Source: Mxb001 sp964537955
GTDB lineage: Bacteria; Actinomycetota; Actinomycetes; S36-B12
Length of the DNA: 64,000 nt
Reading direction: 5' to 3'
Assembly: GCA_964537955.1 (NCBI GenBank)
Contig: CAZICY010000003.1
Location: 34,123 to 98,122, forward strand
Below, piece after piece: positions 10,517 to 18,258 of this stretch (its first letter is position 1; the number at the start of each line of letters is the position of its first letter). Position numbers and translations under genes: made by a program. The notes below the pieces were generated by a model that was given only the letters and a program-made list of their open reading frames with translations, had not been told where the DNA came from and made no database searches.

Positions 10517-10555
10517 CGCGCCGCGCCGGGGCCGCCGCCGGCTGCGTGCGTGCGC

Positions 10556-11026
10556 TCAGGAGTCGGCGCCGAAGTCCTCGGGCGTGACCTGGTCGAGGAA
10601 CTCGCGGAAGCGCTCCACCTCGTCCTCTTCCTCGTCGGGGATCACGACGCCGGCCTCGTCGAGGACATCGTCGTCCACGAGGATCGGGCTGCCCGTGCGC
10701 AGGGCCAGCGCGATGGCGTCGGACGGGCGTGCGCTCACCAGGGCGCCCTGGCCCAGATCGAGCTCGGCGTAGAAGACGCCGTCCTCCAGGCGGGTGATGC
10801 GGACCTCTGCGAGGGTGCGACCCGATGCTCCGATGACGTCCTTGAGCAGGTCGTGCGTGAGCGGGCGCGGAGGCACCACCCCCTGCTGGACGTAGGCGAT
10901 AGCCGTCGCCTCGGCCGCGCCGATCCAGATGGGCAGGTAGCGCTCCCCCTCGGCCTCTCGCAGCAGCACGATGGGCTGGTTCGACGGCATCTCCACTCGG
11001 ACGCCCAGGACGTCGACCCGCTTCAT
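10556..11026 (-). CDS. Bifunctional nuclease family protein (Rv1829-like, DUF151)
   Basis: This 156-residue protein begins MKRVDVLGVRVE and contains the DUF151 features PIVLLREAEGERYLPIWIG (about 18-36), ARPSDAIALALR (99-110) and a PILVDDDVLDEAG segment (114-126). A very acidic stretch DEEEDEVERF precedes the C-terminus. Plant homologues have DNase/RNase activity. The actinobacterial role is unknown, but it always travels with the FtsR and GarA genes. It overlaps ftsR by ATGA and is the last gene of that operon. Confidence 0.88.
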   Translation of the reverse strand: MKRVDVLGVRVEMPSNQPIVLLREAEGERYLPIWIGAAEATAIAYVQQGVVPPRPLTHDLLKDVIGASGRTLAEVRITRLEDGVFYAELDLGQGALVSARPSDAIALALRTGSPILVDDDVLDEAGVVIPDEEEDEVERFREFLDQVTPEDFGADS

Positions 11027-11661
11027 GCTTCGAGGGTAGACGACCGCTGCCGTACGAGGGCGACGTGGAGGTCCAGCAGCAAGGCGAGGAGCTCGGCGGT
11101 CAGTTCCCGCTCCTCGAGGGAGGACGAGGCACCCCGGCGGGGTGCCAGCGCCTGCTGCACGAGGCCGATCTCCCGGTCGGCCGCCACGCGGAAGGAGCGC
11201 AGGTGGCGCGGCTCGATGCCGTATTCGCGCAGCCGCACCACCAGGCGGCATACGTCGACGGCGCTGCTGTCCATGTCGCTGACCAGTCCGTGGTCGGTCA
11301 GTTCCTTGAGCGTGGTCGCATCGACCCCTCCGCGCTGCGCCACTTCGGCTTCGGACATGCGTCGCGGCCGGGGGGCGCGCAGTCGGGCCGCGGGGACGGC
11401 CGGAGCGACGTCGGCGGTCGCCTCGGGACGGGTGAGCCGCTCAGCGATGACGGACAGGGGCAGGAACTCATCGCGTTGCAGTCTCAGGATGCGACGAAGT
11501 CGCTCGACATCGGCCTCGGCGTAGCGCCTGCTGCCGCGCGGGGTCCGCATGGGCTCGATGAGGCCGGCGGACTCCAGGTAGCGGACCTTCGAGGTGGTGA
11601 GGTCGGGGAACTCCTCCGAGAGCTGCGCCACGAGGGCACCGATGGTCCGAAAATCGCTCAC
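11023..11661 (-). CDS. ftsR: MerR-family cell-division regulator FtsR
   Basis: This 212-residue protein has a canonical MerR helix-turn-helix and wing at residues 5-75, with TIGALVAQLSEEFPDLTTSKVRYLE and RGSRRYAEADVERLRRIL. A linker is followed by a second DNA-binding-like helical domain (about 100-150) and a coiled C-terminal dimer helix. Orthologues are FtsR of Corynebacterium (an activator of ftsZ) and Rv1828. The start is GTG at 11661. It overlaps both neighbours by four bases (garA upstream, nuclease gene downstream), so the set is translationally coupled. Confidence 0.88.
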   Translation of the reverse strand: MSDFRTIGALVAQLSEEFPDLTTSKVRYLESAGLIEPMRTPRGSRRYAEADVERLRRILRLQRDEFLPLSVIAERLTRPEATADVAPAVPAARLRAPRPRRMSEAEVAQRGGVDATTLKELTDHGLVSDMDSSAVDVCRLVVRLREYGIEPRHLRSFRVAADREIGLVQQALAPRRGASSSLEERELTAELLALLLDLHVALVRQRSSTLEA

Positions 11662-12143
11662 GGTCGCGTCCCGGCGTCCCCTCCAACGAGGTAGGCGAAG
11701 CGGTACTTGCCGATCTGCACCTCATCGCCGGGCGTGAGGGCCACCTCCTCGATACGCGCACGGTTGACGTAGGTGCCGTTGAGGCTGCCCACGTCGCGCA
11801 GAAGCCAGCCGTCGGCCATGCGCCGCAGTTCGGCGTGACGCCGGCTGACGGTGACGTCGTCGAGGAAGAGGTCCGAGTCGGGCTCGCGACCGGCCGTCAC
11901 CAGGTCCCCCACGAGCAGATAGGACGCTCCCGCGCCCATGCCGCGCTGCACGACGAGCACGGCCTCCCCGGGGCCGATGTCGGGTGCAACACCTGAGCCC
12001 ACCGCGGGCAGCGAACCGCTGGACCCGGGGCCGGTGATGCCCACGGAAGTGATGTCATGCGCGACGGGCGACCCGCAGACCCGGCAGAAGCGATCGCCGG
12101 GGTCGACGGGATGGTCGCATCCGCTCACGGCACGCTCACTCAC
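11658..12143 (-). CDS. garA: FHA-domain protein, GarA/OdhI-like with N-terminal zinc ribbon
   Basis: With the GTG at 12143 this is 161 residues. The FHA fold occupies about 62-157, with the phosphothreonine-binding GRE (85-87), SRRH (100-103) and LNGTYVN (121-127). GarA/OdhI inhibits 2-oxoglutarate dehydrogenase and adjusts glutamate metabolism, and is switched off by Ser/Thr kinases on an N-terminal ETTS motif. Here the N-terminus differs. It carries Cys9, Cys20 and Cys23 (FCRVCG), a zinc-ribbon-like half. The ITSV segment with Thr32 could be the phospho-acceptor counterpart. The start is uncertain: GTG 12143 overlaps gcvH by 8 nt, and GTG 12128 is an alternative that still retains the cysteines. 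Confidence 0.8.
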   Translation of the reverse strand: MSERAVSGCDHPVDPGDRFCRVCGSPVAHDITSVGITGPGSSGSLPAVGSGVAPDIGPGEAVLVVQRGMGAGASYLLVGDLVTAGREPDSDLFLDDVTVSRRHAELRRMADGWLLRDVGSLNGTYVNRARIEEVALTPGDEVQIGKYRFAYLVGGDAGTRP

Positions 12144-12516
12144 CGATGAGCGCGCGGTAGCCCGCGGCGTCGAGGGTGGCCTCGGGATCTGCGGCGAGGC
12201 GCACCTCGACCATCCAGCCGTCGCCGTAGGGCTGGCCATTGACGGTCTCGGGGGCGTCGGCGAGCAGGGCGTTGACGGCGACGACCTCGCCGCTCACGGG
12301 CGCGTAGATCTCGCTCACGCTCTTGGTCGACTCCACCTCGCCGCAGGGCTGGCCGGCGGTAAGGCTCTGCCCCACCTTGGGCAGGTCCACGTAGACGATG
12401 TCGCCGAGCGAGTCCTGCGCGTAGTCGGTGATGCCGAAGCGCACGGTGCCCGCACCTGCGTCGGCGATCCACTCGTGCTCGGCTGTGAACCGAAGGTCCT
12501 CGGGCACCTGCGACAT
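12136..12516 (-). CDS. gcvH: Glycine cleavage system H protein
   Basis: This 126-residue lipoyl carrier has the normal family length. The lipoylated lysine is Lys65 in VESTKSVSEIYAP, and the N-terminal FTAEHEWI and YVDLPKVGQ segments are diagnostic. It shuttles the aminomethyl group from GcvP to GcvT. The ATG at 12516 follows GAGGGG at 5 nt. It is first in the gcvH-garA-ftsR-nuclease operon, with a well-placed promoter upstream. Confidence 0.95.
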   Translation of the reverse strand: MSQVPEDLRFTAEHEWIADAGAGTVRFGITDYAQDSLGDIVYVDLPKVGQSLTAGQPCGEVESTKSVSEIYAPVSGEVVAVNALLADAPETVNGQPYGDGWMVEVRLAADPEATLDAAGYRALIGE

Positions 12517-12566
12517 GACATCCCCTCGCTCACCGTCGCGCCGACTCGCGCGTCGGTCCTGCGCTG

Positions 12567-12595
12567 AACCTAGCCGCCAGGGGCGACAGCATCAA
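12567..12595 (-). promoter_or_regulatory. Promoter of the gcvH-garA-ftsR operon (TTGATG-N17-TAGGTT)
   Basis: On the minus strand TTGATG (12595-12590), 17 nt, then TAGGTT (12572-12567). The leader to the gcvH ATG would be about 45 nt and contains a small CCGAC/GTCGG hairpin. Confidence 0.55.
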
Positions 12596-12630
12596 GCACG
12601 GGCCGGGCCCCCGGCGCGCGACGCCTTCCG

Positions 12631-13200
12631 TCAGGCCGTTGCGCGCAGGACTCGACGCGCCTGGTCCAGGTAGAGGAGGGCGGCGTACCAGTACAGGGCC
12701 GTGCCCCAGATGACGAAGGCCCAGCCCAGGGCCCCGAGCACCTGCTCCCACGCGGCACTGCCGGCCCCGACGAGGACGAAGGGAAAGCCCCAGTAGAGCG
12801 CGAAGGTCGCTGCCTTTCCCAGGTAGTGGACGGGCAGGGCGACCAGGCCACGTCGCCGAAGCGCGGGGACGAGCGCCAGCAGGAGCAGCTCCCTGGCGGC
12901 GAGGATCGCGACGAGCCACCAGGGCACGAGGTCGCGCAGGGCCAGGCCGATGAGCGTCGCGGCGATGGTGAGGCGGTCGACGAGGGGGTCGAGCAGGCGC
13001 CCCAGGCGGGTGATCTGGCCCGTGCGTCGCGCGATGACTCCGTCGGCCCAGTCCGTCGCTCCCGACACCGCCAGGACGGCCACGGCCGCCAGGTCCAGGC
13101 GGGGTCCGAGCACGAGCCAGAGGAAGACCGGGATCAGTGCCAGGCGCAGCATGCTCAAGGCGTTGGGGACCGTGAGGATGCGATCCTCCGGTGGTCTCAT
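12631..13200 (-). CDS. CDP-alcohol phosphatidyltransferase (PgsA2-like)
   Basis: This 189-residue membrane enzyme has about five helices. The complete CDP-alcohol motif is visible: Asp50, Asp53-Gly54, Ala57-Arg58, Gly67, Asp71 and Asp75 (pattern D-x2-DG-x2-AR-x8-G-x3-D-x3-D). It would displace CMP from CDP-diacylglycerol with an alcohol such as glycerol 3-phosphate or inositol phosphate. Its position next to gcvH matches Rv1822 (PgsA2). Which alcohol is used cannot be decided from sequence. The start overlaps the stop of the upstream membrane-protein gene by ATGA. Confidence 0.85.
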   Translation of the reverse strand: MRPPEDRILTVPNALSMLRLALIPVFLWLVLGPRLDLAAVAVLAVSGATDWADGVIARRTGQITRLGRLLDPLVDRLTIAATLIGLALRDLVPWWLVAILAARELLLLALVPALRRRGLVALPVHYLGKAATFALYWGFPFVLVGAGSAAWEQVLGALGWAFVIWGTALYWYAALLYLDQARRVLRATA

Positions 13201-13946
13201 GCACGTCCTCCGGGCCTGCGGCCGACGATGAGCGCGCCGCCCAGCAGCACCAGCAGCAGTCCGCCCAGGGCAGCACCCGCCGCGCCGACGGACGCAAGGA
13301 TCAGCGCACGGTCCGCTCCGGGAACGCGGTACTCCAGGCGCAGGGCCGCCTGCGGACCCGGAGCGGCGTCGGCGCGCATGAGGACGAGGGTCTGCCCGTC
13401 CAGGGCGGCACCGGGCAATTCGGGGGCATCACCCGTGCCCTGCGCGGCCCACCAGGGCTGACCCTGGGGCGCCGGCGGTGCGCCGCTCCCGGGGACCGAG
13501 ACGGTCACCCAGTCGCCCTGCGCGCCCGAAGCGACGGAGTACGGCGTGCCGTCGAGGTAGTCGTTGACGTCCTCGGCCGGTGCGACGCCGAGGAAGGCGC
13601 CGCCTGATTGCGAGCTGGCCACCAGGCTCACCTGGCCGATGTCGTCGAGGACCCCTGTGACGTCCGTGCCGACCAGCGCGAGCGCGTCGGACAGCCACGA
13701 CGGCACGACAGGCGCCACGAGCCGGGCGCTCACGCCGTCGACGATCACGGCCGCATCCCCGGGCGCGGCGCGCAGTTCACCCAGCGGTGCCGCGACGACG
13801 CCTGCCCTCCCGACACTCGACTGGATGCCCCCTGCTGCGAGCACCGCGGGGACCGACGCGATCAGCAGGACCGAGCCGAGCGCGGTGAGCACGACCCCGA
13901 GGGACATGCGGACCGCGCCCCATGTGCTCAGGTGCACTCCGCTCAT
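13197..13946 (-). CDS. Hypothetical membrane protein with large extracytoplasmic domain
   Basis: I do not recognise this 249-residue protein. It has one hydrophobic helix at about 15-38 and another at about 213-241, followed by a basic GRRPGG tail. About 170 residues between them should face outward, and both termini should be cytoplasmic. The outer domain is rich in Val, Ala and Gly, has no cysteine, and includes a Pro-rich loop near residue 155. No catalytic motif is evident. It is translationally coupled to the pgsA-like gene and lies 10 nt after the PHM-like lipoprotein gene. That suggests an envelope function in the same unit. An internal ATG 13 codons in is an alternative start. Confidence 0.65.
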   Translation of the reverse strand: MSGVHLSTWGAVRMSLGVVLTALGSVLLIASVPAVLAAGGIQSSVGRAGVVAAPLGELRAAPGDAAVIVDGVSARLVAPVVPSWLSDALALVGTDVTGVLDDIGQVSLVASSQSGGAFLGVAPAEDVNDYLDGTPYSVASGAQGDWVTVSVPGSGAPPAPQGQPWWAAQGTGDAPELPGAALDGQTLVLMRADAAPGPQAALRLEYRVPGADRALILASVGAAGAALGGLLLVLLGGALIVGRRPGGRA

Positions 13947-13956
13947 GCGCGGCCGT

Positions 13957-15141
13957 TCATCTCCCGGGGGCGACCGTGAGGATGCCGAGGCACATCTCGT
14001 CCGTCGTCCCCTCGCCCCAGGTGATGTAGCGCGGCTCGGTGTCGGCGAGGGCGGGCAGCTGACTGCGCAGCTTGGCGTCGTGGGTGCACGTCACGGTGAG
14101 GGTGTCGCCCTTCTCCAGCGGCATGGGGCTGGGCAGCGGACGGGCGCCTTGGTTGTCGAAGTCCCACACGTCGATGTCGAGCAATGTCTCCTCGCGCGGG
14201 GTCCCGGCGTTGGCCACGATGCTGATCTCGCGGCCGAGCAGGTGCATGTGGCCCGCGGAGGCATAGACCGTGACGGGCGCATCGACCACGTGGGTGCACG
14301 ACTGGGTCGCGCCTGCCTTTGGCTCCACCAGGTCGCCGTCGCAGATGAGCTGCAGGCCCCAGATCGTGCGGAGGGACTCTCCGCCGAACCGCTCGATCGT
14401 GTCCTCGACCGCGGCCTCGCGCTCGCACAGGGGCCCGGTCTCCCCGGGCAGGCAGGGCAACTCCACCGGCGCGGGCAGGAGCATCGTCTCCAGCGGCTTC
14501 AGGTCCGCGTCGCCGGGGACCGTGCGCAAGCGGACCGACGTGGTGTCGGGCCCCTGGCCGGCGAGGAGGTTGTAGTGCACCTGCAGGATGACGCTGCTGC
14601 CCTTCTCGAGGAAGACGCCCGTGCCCTCCGGGTAGCGCGACTCGCGACCACCGGGCGCCCAGGCTGCCAGCCAGGGAGCGGAGTCGAGCGATCGCACCGC
14701 ATCTCCCCCGACGTTGGGCAGGTCGGGTCCGCCGAAGCAACTCCAGCCCTGCCCGGGGTCGCCGGCATCGCGCTGCTGCGCCGCCGTGATCTGCTGCGAG
14801 CGCACCCGGTAGAGGATCGCGTGGTGCACGACGGCCGCGTTGTCGGGGACGAACCGCACGCCGGTGATGAATCGGTCCTCGGGCACCCCCGTGTCGAGCA
14901 GGAAGCAGCGGTAGTCGTCAGTGGCGGTGCCCTCGCTGGAGGGGGTGTAGGGCTCCGCCAGGCCCACCGTCACGAACCCGTCGGTGTCCATCTGGCCGCT
15001 CGGCTCCTGCGCGGGCGAGGCCACCGGATCGGCCGCCGACGGGGTGCTGCTCGCGCCGGTGGAGCCCGGCACGGCACTGCAGGCGGCCAGGAGACCGCAC
15101 GCGGCGAGGGCGACGGCGGATGCAGCGAGGCGGGGGGTCAT
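13957..15141 (-). CDS. Lipoprotein with copper type II (PHM/DBH-like) monooxygenase domain
   Basis: This 394-residue lipoprotein has a lipobox LLAAC with Cys21, so it is anchored outside the membrane. The rest aligns by motif with peptidylglycine alpha-hydroxylating and dopamine beta-type copper monooxygenases. The HH pair (106-107) and the histidine of ILQVHYN (189) match the CuH site. AGHMHLLG (His298, His300) and Met383 in DEMC match the CuM site. Several cysteines could form disulfides. All six canonical copper ligands are therefore present in order, which supports an active hydroxylase. The substrate is unknown. It overlaps the upstream methyltransferase gene by ATGA. Confidence 0.82.
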   Translation of the reverse strand: MTPRLAASAVALAACGLLAACSAVPGSTGASSTPSAADPVASPAQEPSGQMDTDGFVTVGLAEPYTPSSEGTATDDYRCFLLDTGVPEDRFITGVRFVPDNAAVVHHAILYRVRSQQITAAQQRDAGDPGQGWSCFGGPDLPNVGGDAVRSLDSAPWLAAWAPGGRESRYPEGTGVFLEKGSSVILQVHYNLLAGQGPDTTSVRLRTVPGDADLKPLETMLLPAPVELPCLPGETGPLCEREAAVEDTIERFGGESLRTIWGLQLICDGDLVEPKAGATQSCTHVVDAPVTVYASAGHMHLLGREISIVANAGTPREETLLDIDVWDFDNQGARPLPSPMPLEKGDTLTVTCTHDAKLRSQLPALADTEPRYITWGEGTTDEMCLGILTVAPGR

Positions 15142-15959
15142 CCCGACATGCTACGGGCTCGGCCCCGAACGTACGCGGCAACAGCGGTCGCCGCCGCGAC
15201 GTTGAGCGAGTCGCCGGGGTGGGACATGGGAATCCGGCTGCGTCTCCATGCGAGGCCGAGCGCCGCCTCGCTCAGCCCGGGGCCCTCGGAGCCGAGGAGC
15301 AGGGCCATGCGCTCGCCTGCGACCTCCGCGACCGCCTCGCCGAGGTCGCAGTCACCGTCGGGCGTGAGGGCGATGACGTGCCGCGATGCCGCCAGTGCTG
15401 CCAAGGTGCCCTCCCAGTCATCGCTTCGCGACCATCGGCAGCGCAGCACGGCTCCCATGGACGCCTTCACCGACCGCCGATAGAGCGGATCGGCGCAGCG
15501 CGGTGACAGGACGACGGCGTCCATGCCCTGGACCACGGCGGACCGGATCGCCAGGCCCACGTTCGTCGGGTCCACGAGATCCTCGAGCACGAGCAGGTCG
15601 TCTGGGGAATCGATCAGGTCGCGGACGGGAATCGGCACGGGGCGCCTCACGGCCGCCAGCGGACCACGATGCACGCGGTATCCGGTGATCTGCTCGAGCA
15701 CGTGCTCCTTCGCGACGAGGACGTGCGCGTCCACATCGGCGAGCACGGCGGCAAGGCGATCGAGCCACCTACTCGCCGTGAGCACCGAGATGATGTCCAT
15801 CCCCTGCGCGACGCACCGCTCGATCACGAGCAGGCCCTCCGCCATGAAGTAGCCCCGCTCGGTCTCGACGCGCTGTCGGAGGTCCATGTCCGTGAGCCGG
15901 ACGTAGGGATCGATCCGGGAGTCCTCGGCGCTCATCACCTCGGGCATGACGACGTTCAC
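15138..15959 (-). CDS. SpoU/TrmH-family RNA 2'-O-methyltransferase
   Basis: This 273-residue SPOUT enzyme has an N-terminal substrate-binding domain (about 20-110) with GYFMAEG. The knotted catalytic domain has motif 1 LEDLVDPTNVG (125-135), motif 2 LLLGSEGPGLSE and motif 3 SLNVAAATAVAAY. It would methylate a ribose 2'-OH of rRNA or tRNA using SAM. The target nucleotide cannot be assigned. The GTG at 15959 overlaps the photolyase stop (GTGA) and has GGGGAG about 10 nt upstream. Internal ATGs at 15947 and 15935 are alternatives. Confidence 0.87.
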   Translation of the reverse strand: MNVVMPEVMSAEDSRIDPYVRLTDMDLRQRVETERGYFMAEGLLVIERCVAQGMDIISVLTASRWLDRLAAVLADVDAHVLVAKEHVLEQITGYRVHRGPLAAVRRPVPIPVRDLIDSPDDLLVLEDLVDPTNVGLAIRSAVVQGMDAVVLSPRCADPLYRRSVKASMGAVLRCRWSRSDDWEGTLAALAASRHVIALTPDGDCDLGEAVAEVAGERMALLLGSEGPGLSEAALGLAWRRSRIPMSHPGDSLNVAAATAVAAYVRGRARSMSG

Positions 15960-17446
15960 GGAGCCTCGGCTCCCCGAGCCGCCTCCTGCGCGAGCAGCGC
16001 GTCGCGGTCAGCCAGGCGGGCGAGGCCGCGGACCGGCTGCGCCATGCGCGGGTGCCTCTCCCACGCATCGGCGTGCCGCGCGATGAAGGCCCAGTAGCCC
16101 GCCGTCACCGGGCAGGCCTGCTCTCCGACCCGCCGATCGGGGCGGTAGCCGCAGCCCGTGCAGAAGTCGGTCATGCGCTTGATGTAGGCACCGCCCGCGG
16201 CGTAGGGCTTGGATGCCATCCGGCCGCCGTCTGCGTGGAGGGCCATGCCGATCGAGTTGGCGGCCATCACCCAGGGGTAGGCGTCGACGTAGTTGGCCGT
16301 GAACCACTCGGTGACCTCACGTGGATCGTACGCATGCTGCAGAGCCCAATTGCCCAGCACCATGAGGCGGATGATGTGGTGGTTCCACCCCCGATCGCGC
16401 ACCTCGGCGAGTGCGATCGACAGGCATCGCGCACGCACGTCGTCCGCGCGCAGATCGCGGAACCACTCCGGGAGGGGCTCGTGCGCCGACAGGGCGTTGG
16501 AGTCCCGCACGTAGTCGGGCCCGAAGTTCCAGTACAGGTGCCACACGTAGTCCCGCCAGCCCAGCACCTGCCGCACGAAGCCCTCGACGCTCGCCAGGGG
16601 CACCTGGCCCGCGTGCCACGCCTCCACGACCGCGTCGATGACCTCGCGTGGATCGAGCAAGCCGAGGTTCATCGGCACCGACAGCAGTGAGTGGGCCATG
16701 GGCCAGTCGGCAGCGAGGGCAGCGTCCTCGTACGGCCCGAAGGAGCCGAGGCGGTGCGCGACGAAGTCGTCCAGGGCGACGAGGGCCTCGGCGCGCGTCA
16801 CGGCGAATCGCCGCGGGCCGTCGACCCCGGCGAAGGCGATCCCCTCCCGCTCCCAGCGGTCGAGGTCGGCGCGCACCTGCGCATCGATGTCGTCCTCGAC
16901 CGGCCACGTCGGCTCGGGGACTCCCAGGGTGACGGCTCCACGGGGCGGAGGCAGGCGATTGTCGGCGTCGAAGTTCCACCGGCCGCCCTCCGGCTCGTCC
17001 CCCGCCATGAGGATGCCGGTGCGCCGGCGCGCCTCGCGATAGAAGTCCTCCTGACGCAATTGACGGCGCCCTGATGCCCAGTGCGCGAAGTCCTCCTGGG
17101 ATGTGATGAAGCCACGCGCGGGGAGCACCTCGGCTCCCACGTCGCGCACGAGCGCACGCGCGGCGTACGACGTGGGGTCGATGACGCTGAGCTGCCCGCG
17201 GATGCCGGACACGGCGGCGCGATACCCCTCGGCCTGAACGTAGGAGCAGCGTTCCCCGAGCTCGACGGCGCGATGCCTCAGCGCTGACAGGACCAGGTGG
17301 GCCTTGGCGCGGTGGTAGCGCCTGCGCCGGAACGCCGCTCGCGACTCGATCAGCAGCACCCCCTCCCCACCATCGTCACCGGGAGCGTCGGACGGCCCCA
17401 GGAAGTGCGGCCCGAGTTGATCTGCGAAGAGCCAGCGACGCGTCAT
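15956..17446 (-). CDS. FeS-containing photolyase/cryptochrome (FeS-BCP, PhrB-like)
   Basis: This 496-residue protein belongs to the deoxyribodipyrimidine photolyase-related family, which repairs (6-4) photoproducts and binds FAD and a [4Fe-4S] cluster. The four cluster cysteines are all present at 341, 429, 432 and 445. As I recall the Agrobacterium PhrB positions (350, 438, 441, 454), the spacing is identical with a constant offset of 9. Other typical segments are LFADQLGPHF at the N-terminus, GWRDYVWHLYW (296-306), RGWNHHIIRLMVLGNWALQ (352-370) and YPWVMAANSIGM. It is coupled by overlaps to the ABC ATPase upstream and the methyltransferase downstream. Confidence 0.93.
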   Translation of the reverse strand: MTRRWLFADQLGPHFLGPSDAPGDDGGEGVLLIESRAAFRRRRYHRAKAHLVLSALRHRAVELGERCSYVQAEGYRAAVSGIRGQLSVIDPTSYAARALVRDVGAEVLPARGFITSQEDFAHWASGRRQLRQEDFYREARRRTGILMAGDEPEGGRWNFDADNRLPPPRGAVTLGVPEPTWPVEDDIDAQVRADLDRWEREGIAFAGVDGPRRFAVTRAEALVALDDFVAHRLGSFGPYEDAALAADWPMAHSLLSVPMNLGLLDPREVIDAVVEAWHAGQVPLASVEGFVRQVLGWRDYVWHLYWNFGPDYVRDSNALSAHEPLPEWFRDLRADDVRARCLSIALAEVRDRGWNHHIIRLMVLGNWALQHAYDPREVTEWFTANYVDAYPWVMAANSIGMALHADGGRMASKPYAAGGAYIKRMTDFCTGCGYRPDRRVGEQACPVTAGYWAFIARHADAWERHPRMAQPVRGLARLADRDALLAQEAARGAEAP

Positions 17447-18228
17447 GGCAGCGCTCGAGCCGACCAGCGACCGTCGCGACGATGCACCTCCAAGGGGATG
17501 CCATACGTGGCGGACAGCGCTTCGTTGGTGAGCACGTCCGCCACGCGCCCCTGCGCGACCGCGGCCCCACCGCGCAGGAGAAGCGCATGCGTGATCCCAG
17601 GGGGTATCTCCTCGACGTGATGCGTGACGAGGACGGTCGTGGGAGCCGCCGGATCGCTGGCCATGTCGCCGAGTCGACGCACCAGTTGCTCGCGTCCGCC
17701 GAGATCGAGGCCGGCGGCGGGCTCGTCCAGCAGCAGGATCTCGGGATCGCTCATGAGAGCGCGGGCGATGAGCACGCGCTTGCGCTCGCCGTCCGAGAGG
17801 GTCGAGAAGCGTCGATCCGCGAGCTCGCTCACCCCCAGCAGCCGAAGCAGCCGAGAGGCCCGACGGGCATCGGCGTCGTCGTACTCCTCACGCCAGCGAC
17901 CGGTGATCCCCCACGACGCCGTCAGCACCACGTCGCGCACCCGCTCCCGGGGCGGGATCGACTCGGTCAGGCCCGCCCCGACGAGGCCGATCTGCGGTCG
18001 CAGGTCGAACACGTCGGTCATGCCCAGCGTCTCCCCCAGGATCGACAGGCTCCCGGTCGTGGGGTGCTGTCGTGTGGCGGCCAGCGACAGGAGGGTCGAC
18101 TTGCCCGCGCCGTTGGGGCCGAGGAGGACCCAGCGCTCGTCCGAGCGCACCGTCCACGTGATGTCGGAGAGGATCCAGGAAGCGCCACGTCGCACGCCCA
18201 CCGACTCCAGGGCGAGCACGACGGTCAC
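17443..18228 (-). CDS. ABC transporter ATP-binding protein (orphan ATPase)
   Basis: This 261-residue ATPase has Walker A GPNGAGKST, signature LSDGERKR, Walker B EILLLDEP and the H-loop THHVEE. No permease gene is adjacent. Single ATPases of this type resemble the ModF/YlmA-like group that sits alone in many actinobacteria. Its transport partner, if any, is elsewhere. The GTG at 18228 is preferred over GTG 18234 because a TAGGTT box ends 6 nt before it, while it would abut 18234. It leads a six-gene unit running to 12631. Confidence 0.82.
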   Translation of the reverse strand: MTVVLALESVGVRRGASWILSDITWTVRSDERWVLLGPNGAGKSTLLSLAATRQHPTTGSLSILGETLGMTDVFDLRPQIGLVGAGLTESIPPRERVRDVVLTASWGITGRWREEYDDADARRASRLLRLLGVSELADRRFSTLSDGERKRVLIARALMSDPEILLLDEPAAGLDLGGREQLVRRLGDMASDPAAPTTVLVTHHVEEIPPGITHALLLRGGAAVAQGRVADVLTNEALSATYGIPLEVHRRDGRWSARALP

Positions 18229-18258
18229 TTGCACAACCTAGCCGGATAGCGTCTGCGC
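18229..18258. promoter_or_regulatory. Compact divergent leaderless promoter pair
   Basis: The 30-bp gap holds two -10 boxes back to back: TAGGTT on the minus strand (18240-18235) and TAGCGT on the plus strand (18247-18252). Each is exactly 6 nt from its start codon (GTG 18228 and ATG 18259). Only 6 bp separate the boxes, so any -35 contacts must lie inside the opposite gene. Confidence 0.55.
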
